6,857 nt of DNA from Bacteroidales bacterium (GTDB lineage: Bacteria; Bacteroidota; Bacteroidia; Bacteroidales; VadinHA17), in assembly GCA_020353115.1 (NCBI GenBank), contig CP070687.1, positions 1,568,604-1,575,460 of the forward strand, given 5' to 3'. The position numbers and the translations under genes are program-made. The notes beneath the pieces were generated by a model, which saw nothing but the letters and a program-made list of their open reading frames with translations, did no database searches and was not told where the DNA came from. Below, in pieces: positions 1 through 5,963 of the stretch. The stretch's first letter is position 1. Each line of letters begins with the position of its first letter.

Positions 1-226
1 TTGGAACGGAATGCCCAATAAGGATTTTCGGGATTTAATGTTTATTGCCAATTCCGGTACTGAAGTCAGGTACAGTCAGTTTATCGGATACGAACGTGTG
101 GAATTCCCGTTTTGGGGTAAGGTAACCTATAGCACCTGGAATAGTATGAGGACCAGGATGATTGAGGTACTATTTGAATTTGAAATAATCCAGCCCGGGG
201 ACTGGGAACTTACCCTATATAATTAG
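1..226 (+). CDS. C-terminal fragment of a paralog of the downstream MORN-repeat protein (5' end outside window)
   Basis: The reading frame is open from the left edge (first whole codon at base 2, TGG) to the TAG at 224-226. Its last 74 residues align without gaps to the C-terminal 74 residues of the protein at 387-1085, with 45 identities including the shared stretch VEFPFWGKVTY. An ATG at 11 exists, but the similarity continues upstream of it (WNG in frame before the Met, matching VNG in the paralog). The gene is therefore best read as cut by the window edge, not as a 71-residue protein. By analogy with its neighbour, the missing part probably holds a signal peptide and MORN repeats; that is inference. 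The shared domain is of unknown function. It is rich in aromatic residues and in alternating hydrophobic/polar stretches, which suggests beta structure. The gap to the next gene is 160 bp and shows no clear terminator or promoter. Confidence 0.8.
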   Translation, partial: WNGMPNKDFRDLMFIANSGTEVRYSQFIGYERVEFPFWGKVTYSTWNSMRTRMIEVLFEFEIIQPGDWELTLYN

Positions 227-386
227 AAAGGTCCGGTCACATAATGAAGAATTATTTGATACTGCAATACCTGAAGTCAACAGTGATGTGTTATTTTTGG
301 GTAAAGTATTCCAAATTAATTTTTGATCATTTAAAGTCCTCCATAATTGAATTCATTTGAAGAAAGATCGGTAACAGATTAATAAC

Positions 387-1085
387 ATGATAATAAACAT
401 CCTAATGAAGGGAATGCTGACAATATTTACAATAATCTTTTTTGGACTGCTTAGTAATCAAGGCCGGGGGCAGGCAACATGCAGGGTTTTGGTGCCGGAG
501 ATTGCTGAAAGTTATACAGGTGACTGTAAAAATGGCCTTGCTCACGGTGAGGGTGAGGCTAAGGGGAAAGACAGTTATATAGGAAAATTCAGGAAAGGGT
601 ACCCGGATGGTTTCGGGACCTATACCTGGTCGACAGGGGAAGTATACACCGGAACCTGGAAAAAGGGTAGGCGGAATGGTAAGGGTAAATATATTTTTTC
701 GACAAATGACGAAGACTCGATTCAGGAAGGCAACTGGAAGAATGACGAATTTATTGGCAGTAAGGAAGGGAATGGGATAAAAGTCAGGATAAAACGAAAT
801 GTCATCCGGTATACAACGATTCGGAAAAGTGAAGGCAACCAGGTAATGGTAAAGATACTTGTTAACGGAGTGCCGAATTTTGATATTGAAGATTTGCTTT
901 TCATCGGGGACAGCGGTTCGGAAATAAGATATAATGAATACATCGGGTACGAGTTTGTAGAGTTTCCATTCTGGGGGAAAGTTACCTATCGAACCTGGAA
1001 TAAGCTGAAAACCATACAATACGATGCTGTATTTGAATTTGAGATTTCCCGGCCCGGTTACTGGGAGATCACGTTACATAACTAA
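387..1085 (+). CDS. Exported MORN-repeat protein with an unknown C-terminal domain
   Basis: This 232-residue protein has an N-terminal hydrophobic stretch (about residues 10-22, after Lys8) followed by a polar GRGQA region, consistent with a type I signal peptide. MORN-type repeats follow at about residues 43-58 (YTGDCKNG..HGEGEA), 64-81 (YIGKFRKGYPDGFGTYTW) and 87-104 (YTGTWKKGRRNGKGKYIF). A degenerate fourth lies at 113-124 (QEGNWKNDEFIG). Residues from about 130 to 232 form a separate domain, free of MORN motifs, that I do not recognise; its last 74 residues recur in the truncated gene at the window start. MORN repeats in other proteins form elongated beta structures linked to lipid or protein contacts, but no enzymatic role can be assigned here. 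The start is uncertain: ATG 405 (MKGML...) gives a more typical signal peptide than ATG 387, and neither has a clear Shine-Dalgarno. The protein is probably periplasmic or surface exposed. Confidence 0.85.
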   Translation: MIINILMKGMLTIFTIIFFGLLSNQGRGQATCRVLVPEIAESYTGDCKNGLAHGEGEAKGKDSYIGKFRKGYPDGFGTYTWSTGEVYTGTWKKGRRNGKGKYIFSTNDEDSIQEGNWKNDEFIGSKEGNGIKVRIKRNVIRYTTIRKSEGNQVMVKILVNGVPNFDIEDLLFIGDSGSEIRYNEYIGYEFVEFPFWGKVTYRTWNKLKTIQYDAVFEFEISRPGYWEITLHN

Positions 1086-1493
1086 CAGAATTCAATACGA
1101 TTAATTCCTGATAGCAAATTTGCTATTCTGTTTGGGGAATGTTATTTATCCTGAATACATCCGGTATAAATGGGGCAAACTGCTATCAGGGGTAAGCCAA
1201 TGTATCTTGAACCTTCCATTACAGAAATCATTGCCCTGGTTGTTTACCGGTGAGGATCTTAAATTATTTTTAGCCGGGGTACAGATTTCAGGCACTCCGG
1301 TTGAGGCAGGTCATTCATCTGTATCGGATCCTGTTGCCGTCCGGTATGCGCGGGGAATAATCCGCATGATGCCAACCTGTACAAAAGAAAGATTACCTGC
1401 ATCACTCTTTTGAAAACATAACTGGCGGGTGATTACCCTTGAGGGGACATATCATTCAAACTGCTTCTTTCGATATAACCCTGTCTTCAGTGT
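1086..1493. other. Gene-poor gap between convergent genes
   Basis: This 408-bp stretch separates the 3' ends of the MORN gene (+) and the membrane-protein gene (-). It contains the long imperfect inverted repeat at 1107-1190, described separately. It also holds a 7-bp inverted repeat, CAAAAGA (1382-1388) with TCTTTTG (1406-1412), around a 17-base spacer. A + strand open frame of 97 codons runs from a TTG at 1120 to 1413. It starts inside the inverted repeat, resembles no family I know, and has a composition typical of a chance frame. I see no tRNA, no CRISPR and no classical GC-rich terminator with a T-run. The stretch might be a decayed gene or an intergenic element. Confidence 0.5.
1107..1190. 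repeat. Long imperfect inverted repeat (potential structured element)
   Basis: CCTGATAGCA (1107-1116) is the exact reverse complement of TGCTATCAGG (1181-1190). After an AA/C mismatch the pairing resumes with TTTGC (1119-1123) against GCAAA (1175-1179), giving 15 base pairs. Inside, ATTTATCC (1144-1151) can pair with GG-T-ATAAAT (1163-1171, one bulged base). The left arm also contains a perfect 16-bp palindrome, ATAGCAAATTTGCTAT (1111-1126), so ATAGCA can pair either locally with 1121-1126 or distally with 1181-1186. The element begins 21 bp after the MORN stop codon. It could be an mRNA 3' structure, an intergenic repeat family or a mobile-element remnant. No target-site duplication is visible at its edges. 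Confidence 0.55.
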
Positions 1494-2351
1494 TTAATCC
1501 GATACCACCTGGTCTTCTTTGTATTTCAACTTGAAATATACCAGTACTGCGAAGATTGGGATTACAGGGAATGTTATCGCATTGGTAACAGCGGAGACCA
1601 GAATAAAACCTGGAGTCAAGAAAGAGAACAACGATTCACCGCCTTCAAGCATTTCAGAAACCGCATCCGGATTCATAAACTTAAAAAAATCCACAGCGAA
1701 CGGGGCCAGGGTTATTGCACCCAGGATCATGGATGCAACCATTACCACGATATACATCACGATCAGCGCTCCCAGTGTTGGCCAGAAATCAAGATGCCCG
1801 AGCTTAAAACTCCTGCTGATTGTAGTTAACGGATCTTTTTTTTCGACAATTAGAATCGGGGTGATTGGAAGAAATATTGTCCCGAAGTAGCAGAGCGCCA
1901 CAAACATACCAATGACCAAAAGAAAAACTCCGATTGTCATACTAACGGTTAAGATGATTATTACGATGATAAGAATTAGGATATAAGGAAGGGCATACTT
2001 CCTTACCGCATCACCAAATATGACAAGGTGGCTTTGTCCGGGATCGGTATATTTCTGGATTATAAAATAATGGATGAAGAGGTAAAGGATGGCATAACCG
2101 ACAAACATGACCAGGAGGATCAGAAATAACCGTCCCAGGAAACCTCCTATTTCCCCGGGATTGTAAAAGAAATCATATGTAAATATGTCTTTGAAATCCG
2201 TGGCAAAGATCATCATGCTCATAAGTAAAATACCGAAAAAACTATAGAGGAAGAGCCATCCGAAATGTTTCTTATAAATGTTGAATGTTTGAGTGAAAAG
2301 CGCCTCGAAATCCATGGGTTGATAAAGAGGATGATTCTGGTAGTTGTCCAT
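1494..2351 (-). CDS. Polytopic integral membrane protein, function unknown
   Basis: The 285-residue product, read from the ATG at 2351, has an amphipathic N-terminal part (FEALFTQTFNIYKKHFGWLF) and then about six hydrophobic segments near residues 31-50, 72-99, 119-138, 140-168, 192-218 and 247-273. A conserved-looking polar loop, VEKKDPLTTISRSFKLG (about 169-185), lies between segments four and five. This layout, with a loop of the form 'E-x-x-x-P-L-x-x-x-x-R-S-F-x-L', recalls the broad bacterial group annotated as glycerophosphoryl-diester phosphodiesterase membrane-domain or DUF975-like proteins. That resemblance is from memory of the pattern and gives no enzymatic function: there is no catalytic domain. 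The frame extends upstream to an ATG at 2420. The extra 23 residues (MLRPKISYFYSII...) look like translated leader, and MDNYQ at 2351 is the more natural cytoplasmic N-terminus. The gene faces the sulfatase gene divergently and may be unrelated to glycan use. Confidence 0.85.
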   Translation of the reverse strand: MDNYQNHPLYQPMDFEALFTQTFNIYKKHFGWLFLYSFFGILLMSMMIFATDFKDIFTYDFFYNPGEIGGFLGRLFLILLVMFVGYAILYLFIHYFIIQKYTDPGQSHLVIFGDAVRKYALPYILILIIVIIILTVSMTIGVFLLVIGMFVALCYFGTIFLPITPILIVEKKDPLTTISRSFKLGHLDFWPTLGALIVMYIVVMVASMILGAITLAPFAVDFFKFMNPDAVSEMLEGGESLFSFLTPGFILVSAVTNAITFPVIPIFAVLVYFKLKYKEDQVVSD

Positions 2352-2523
2352 TCGATTGAGTTTTAATATACGTCCTGCGTAAATTATTGAATAAAAGTAC
2401 GAAATTTTCGGGCGCAGCACCAGATTGTTTGTAACTTTAACAATCTATGCACTGCATATCCTCAAAATCCAACCAATATCTTTACCTGCATCTTCTGCCA
2501 GGGGAAACCACAACTAAGAAACG
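2352..2523. promoter_or_regulatory. Divergent intergenic region, presumed promoters for both flanking genes
   Basis: This 172-bp gap lies between the start of the minus-strand membrane protein and the start of the sulfatase cluster, so promoters for both directions should lie here. I searched for the Bacteroidota pattern (TTTG, then TAnnTTTG about 20 bp later) and found no full match. One-mismatch -7 candidates are TATCTTTA (2477-2484) on the + strand and TACTTTTA on the - strand (complement of 2392-2399). Neither has a good -33 partner. The inverted repeat at 2422-2446 lies in the middle. The bases before ATG 2524 (AACTAAGAAACG) contain no Shine-Dalgarno sequence, which is common in this phylum. 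Confidence 0.35.
2422..2446. promoter_or_regulatory. Inverted repeat in divergent promoter region (possible operator)
   Basis: AGATTGTT (2422-2429) and AACAATCT (2439-2446) form a perfect 8-bp inverted repeat around the 9-base spacer TGTAACTTT. The element sits about 70 bp upstream of both predicted starts (2351 minus strand, 2524 plus strand), a plausible place for a dimeric regulator to bind. As RNA it would be a weak AT-rich hairpin without a following T-run, so a terminator is less likely. No cognate regulator is encoded in the window. Confidence 0.3.
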
Positions 2524-3888
2524 ATGAAACATATTAATTCCTTAAATTTCCCGGCCATTTTATTTTGTTTTATTATGTTAAGCTCCTGTGCTGCTCCTGA
2601 TAAGAGGGCCACGGAAGCTAACGGACTACCCAATTTTATCATCATTTTTACCGATGATCTCGGTTTCGGTGATCTCGGATGTTATGGAAATCCGACCATA
2701 CGGACGACAAATCTGGACAGGATGGCAGAAGAAGGGTTAAAATTTACCCAGTTCTATGTTGCATCTCCGGTCTGTACTCCATCGAGAGCCGCTCTCCTGA
2801 CCGGATGTTATCCCAAAAGGGTAGGATTACATAAGCATGTGCTCTTTCCCGATTATACCACCGGGATCAATCCGGATGAAATAACACTTGCAGAGTTGCT
2901 CCAGGAACAGGGTTATACAACGGCGTGCATTGGCAAGTGGCATTTGGGGCACCAGAGGAGATTCCTTCCGCCACAGCATGGATTTGATCATTTTTTCGGA
3001 ATTCCATTCAGTAACGATATGAGCAGGCAGGAGCAGGTTATCATGGGTAATACAACGTATAAGTATGAATTACCTGTTATTCTAGAAAACGATACCATTG
3101 AACTTGATCCGGATCAGCGATGGATTACCCGGAGATTGACCGAAGATGCGGTAAGGTTCATAAAAGAGAACAAGGATAATCCCTTTTTTCTTTACATGCC
3201 GCATCCCATGCCCCATATCCCGGTTTACGCTTCATCGGATTTCACAGGTAAGAGCAGAAGGGGAAGATACGGGGATACGGTTGAAGAGATCGACTGGAGT
3301 GTGGGAGAGATCCTGGATGTCCTTGATGAACTTGGATTATCGGATAATACCCTGGTCGTTTTCACTTCGGATAATGGCCCGTGGCTTTCATACAAAACCC
3401 TGGGCGGATCAGCAGGCCCTTTGAGAAACGGGAAGGGAACGACCTATGAGGGCGGTATGAGAGAACCCTGCATCATGTGGTGGCCCGGAAAAATACCGGC
3501 AGGTGAAGTATGTATGGAAATAACCACATCTATGGATATATTTCCGACAATTGCATATTTATCAAATAGTACCTTACCGGTGAATACAATTATTGATGGG
3601 GCAGATATTCATGACCTGCTTGAACATCCTGATTCAGCAATTTTTAATGATAGAATATTTTATTACTATTCGTCATATGGTTTCCCGGAAGCCATCCGTA
3701 GCGGTCCCTGGAAATTGTCCGTAAGGAATGATAATATTGAACTCTACAATCTGGATGAGGATATAAGTGAAAAATACAATCTGAAAGATCAATATCCCGA
3801 TCTGGTTGATGAACTAAGGAAGAAGCTATTCGAATTTGATAACGAACTGGAACGTCAGGCAAGACCGATCGGGACCATCGGAGAGTAG
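2524..3888 (+). CDS. Lipoprotein sulfatase, arylsulfatase type (S1 family, formylglycine-dependent)
   Basis: This 454-residue S1-family sulfatase hydrolyses sulfate esters, most likely on a carbohydrate. The N-terminus carries a lipoprotein signal with lipobox LSSC (Cys22). The active-site signature CTPSR spans residues 84-88, with Cys84 the residue expected to be converted to formylglycine, followed by AALLTGCYPKRVG. Other visible family landmarks are the metal-binding Asp44-Asp45 (IFTDDLGFGD), GKWH with Lys138 and His140, PHIP with His231, SDNG with Asp283-Asn284, and Lys304 in RNGKGTTYEGG. The C-terminal subdomain is complete (RSGPWKL near 392-398, then ELYNLDEDISEKYNL). All catalytic landmarks are intact and the length is normal for the family. 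It is the first gene of the cluster, 21 bp ahead of the second sulfatase and probably co-transcribed with it. A maturase (anSME or FGE) must be encoded elsewhere. The basic/neutral residues after Cys22 lack an acidic surface-export motif, which favours a periplasmic location. Substrate and subfamily number are undetermined. Confidence 0.93.
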   Translation: MKHINSLNFPAILFCFIMLSSCAAPDKRATEANGLPNFIIIFTDDLGFGDLGCYGNPTIRTTNLDRMAEEGLKFTQFYVASPVCTPSRAALLTGCYPKRVGLHKHVLFPDYTTGINPDEITLAELLQEQGYTTACIGKWHLGHQRRFLPPQHGFDHFFGIPFSNDMSRQEQVIMGNTTYKYELPVILENDTIELDPDQRWITRRLTEDAVRFIKENKDNPFFLYMPHPMPHIPVYASSDFTGKSRRGRYGDTVEEIDWSVGEILDVLDELGLSDNTLVVFTSDNGPWLSYKTLGGSAGPLRNGKGTTYEGGMREPCIMWWPGKIPAGEVCMEITTSMDIFPTIAYLSNSTLPVNTIIDGADIHDLLEHPDSAIFNDRIFYYYSSYGFPEAIRSGPWKLSVRNDNIELYNLDEDISEKYNLKDQYPDLVDELRKKLFEFDNELERQARPIGTIGE

Positions 3889-3909
3889 ATTATCATACAT
3901 CGCTGATAG

Positions 3910-5862
3910 ATGAAGAAAACAGACTTTCTCAGGAGCTATGTTATTGCAGTCAGCCTGGCTTCAGTTGGATTTTTAATTATCCTGACAGGGTGCAGGCAGC
4001 GAAGAGGAAAGCAGGATTCTTTGATACGCAAACCCAATATCGTCTTTCTTCTTACAGATGATCAGCGATTCAGTACAATAGCTGCATGGGGGAATCACGA
4101 AGTAAAGACACCCAGTCTTGACCGGTTGGCCAGGGCAGGCTTCAGTTTTACTCATGCCCATATCATGGGAGGAACCAGTGGTGCCATCTGTATGCCTAGC
4201 AGAGCCATGCTGATGACCGGCAAATCCCTGTTTCACCTTGAAATGAAAGGGGCAACCATCCCGGACGATCATATTATGATACCTGAATTGTTAAGGGAAG
4301 AGGGGTATAAAACATTTGGGACTGGGAAATGGCATAATGGGAAACAATCTTTTGCAAGATGCTTTTCTCATGGTGGAAAGATCTTCTTCGGAGGTATGAG
4401 CGATCATCTTAACGTACCCTATTTTGACTTTGACCCGACCGGTCTCTATCCGGAAGAAAATAAAAAGACCGGGGAGAAATTCTCAAGTGAATTATTTGTT
4501 GATGAGGCCATTCGCTTCCTGGAAAAAGAGGCTGGTGATAGTCCCTTTTTTATGTATGTTTCGTTTACTGCCCCTCATGATCCGCGTATGGCCCCCGATA
4601 CATTTGAATTATTATATGCCGGGGATAAAATTGGACTTCCCGGAAATTTCCTTCCCGAACACCCGTTTGATAACGGGGAAATGAAAATTCGTGATGAAAA
4701 ACTTGCACCCTGGCCCAGGACACCTGAAATCGTGAAAGATCATCTTGCTGCTTATTATGCCATGATAACACATACCGATCACCAGATCGGACGAATTCTT
4801 GATGCCCTGGAAAAGAATACCAAAACGGAGAATACAATTATCATCTTTGCTTCGGATAACGGGCTTGCAATTGGGCAACATGGCCTTCTGGGTAAACAGA
4901 ATCTCTATGAACACAGCGTCAGAGTTCCCCTTATCATCTCCGGCCCGGGAATTCCCGGAAATGAAAAAAGCGAGGCACTGTGCTATCTGAATGATGTTTT
5001 CCCTACCATATGTGACTTGACCGGGATAAGAATACCACAAGGCCCGGAGGGACAAAGTCTTATTCAGGTAATTAAAGGAAGAAAAATGTCATTCCGGGAT
5101 GAGGTATTTTATGCATACCGTAATTTGCAGCGTGGTATCCGAACTGCTGACAACTGGAAACTGATCAAATACATGGTAAACAATGTGGAAACAACCCAGT
5201 TGTTCAACCTTAACAAAGATCCGTGGGAAATGGAAAATCTCGCCGGTGATCCTGCCTGTTCCGTTATGTTGGATGAACTGACCGACCTGCTTGATCATTA
5301 TATGATGGTGTATGATGATCCCATGGACCTGAAAATGAGGTTCTGGGGAAAGAAGGAAGTTTATATCCCTGACAGGAATACAGATCATCTTGGCGTTGGT
5401 AAAAACATCCGGTTGAATACCAGGTACAGTTATAAATATACCGGTGGTGGAGACGGAGCTCTCCTGGATGGAAAACATGGAATACCTGATCTGAATGATT
5501 CGGCCTGGCAGGGTTATGAGGGAAAAGACCTGGATGTAATTATTGATCTCCGTGAAGCATTGACTGTTAACAGGATAGCCATTCGTTTCTTTCAGGATGC
5601 CGGTTCATGGATATTTATGCCTGAATCGGTTGAAATAAGTATCTCAAATGATAGGAGGAATTTCAGGAAAGTATGCACGGCTGGCCATTCTGTTCCGCAA
5701 AGGACCGATGAAAGGATACTCCATGATTTTGTCTGTGAGATCAATCCGGAGATGACCAGGTATATCAGGGTAAAGGCTAAGAATTTCGAAACATTTCCTG
5801 AATGGCACCCCGGCGCCGGTAGAAAAGCCTGGATATTTGCTGATGAGATAGTAATTGAATAA
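3910..5862 (+). CDS. Lipoprotein sulfatase with C-terminal F5/8-type-C (discoidin/CBM32-like) domain
   Basis: The 650-residue product begins with a lipoprotein signal (lipobox LTGC, Cys28), followed by the basic stretch RQRRGK. The sulfatase domain covers about residues 41-470: metal-binding Asp50-Asp51 (LLTDDQR), active-site CMPSR (94-98, Cys94 expected to become formylglycine), GKWH with Lys140 and His142, APHDPR with His223, SDNG with Asp316-Asn317, and Lys329 in LLGKQNLYEHS. The last approximately 155 residues (495-650) are an added domain with GDGALLDG, VIIDL, DAGSWIFMPESVEISIS, RYIRVKAKN and WHPGAGRKAWIFADEI. That motif set is what I associate with the F5/8-type-C domain at the C-terminus of many Bacteroidota GH20 beta-hexosaminidases. 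This suggests a carbohydrate-contacting role, perhaps near amino-sugar glycans, but binding is inferred. The sulfatase part resembles the iduronate/choline-sulfatase-like branch more than its upstream neighbour; the exact substrate is unknown. The 21-bp spacing from the upstream gene indicates an operon. Confidence 0.92.
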   Translation: MKKTDFLRSYVIAVSLASVGFLIILTGCRQRRGKQDSLIRKPNIVFLLTDDQRFSTIAAWGNHEVKTPSLDRLARAGFSFTHAHIMGGTSGAICMPSRAMLMTGKSLFHLEMKGATIPDDHIMIPELLREEGYKTFGTGKWHNGKQSFARCFSHGGKIFFGGMSDHLNVPYFDFDPTGLYPEENKKTGEKFSSELFVDEAIRFLEKEAGDSPFFMYVSFTAPHDPRMAPDTFELLYAGDKIGLPGNFLPEHPFDNGEMKIRDEKLAPWPRTPEIVKDHLAAYYAMITHTDHQIGRILDALEKNTKTENTIIIFASDNGLAIGQHGLLGKQNLYEHSVRVPLIISGPGIPGNEKSEALCYLNDVFPTICDLTGIRIPQGPEGQSLIQVIKGRKMSFRDEVFYAYRNLQRGIRTADNWKLIKYMVNNVETTQLFNLNKDPWEMENLAGDPACSVMLDELTDLLDHYMMVYDDPMDLKMRFWGKKEVYIPDRNTDHLGVGKNIRLNTRYSYKYTGGGDGALLDGKHGIPDLNDSAWQGYEGKDLDVIIDLREALTVNRIAIRFFQDAGSWIFMPESVEISISNDRRNFRKVCTAGHSVPQRTDERILHDFVCEINPEMTRYIRVKAKNFETFPEWHPGAGRKAWIFADEIVIE

Positions 5863-5963
5863 AATTCAGGGATCTGAAGAGAATATTGATTGATCAGGGA
5901 ATGTCCGAATAACCTGTAATGAGCAGTTCTTTAATAACATGAATCAAATACAAATACAGAAAA

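Noticed and set aside
11..226. A complete 71-residue protein starting at ATG 11
   Set aside because: Similarity to the downstream paralog continues upstream of the ATG to the window edge, so this is the end of a longer gene.
292..299. TATTTTTG, a match to the Bacteroidota -7 pattern TAnnTTTG upstream of the MORN gene
   Set aside because: No TTTG at the needed distance upstream (nearest at 255-258, too far), and such an 8-mer is expected by chance in AT-rich spacer.
244..360. A 38-codon open frame between the two MORN-type genes
   Set aside because: Short, no recognisable features, AT-rich chance frame; no supporting signal.
402..1019. A 205-codon minus-strand frame opposite the MORN gene
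   Set aside because: Antisense to a gene with clear repeats and a paralog; its translation shows no domain and is a shadow of the repetitive codon pattern.
1120..1413. A 97-codon + strand frame with a TTG start
   Set aside because: It starts inside the inverted repeat, no family resemblance, no start-site support; not reported as a gene.
1429..1440. Possible terminator GGGT-gatt-ACCC near the end of the convergent gap
   Set aside because: Stem of only four pairs with no T-run on either strand.
4945..4958. Perfect 14-bp palindrome CCGGGAATTCCCGG
   Set aside because: It encodes part of the Gly-Pro-rich turn GPGIPG of the sulfatase; codon choice explains it and no regulatory context is visible.
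4612..5055. A 147-codon minus-strand frame inside the second sulfatase
   Set aside because: Lies antisense to the conserved sulfatase domain; no features of its own.
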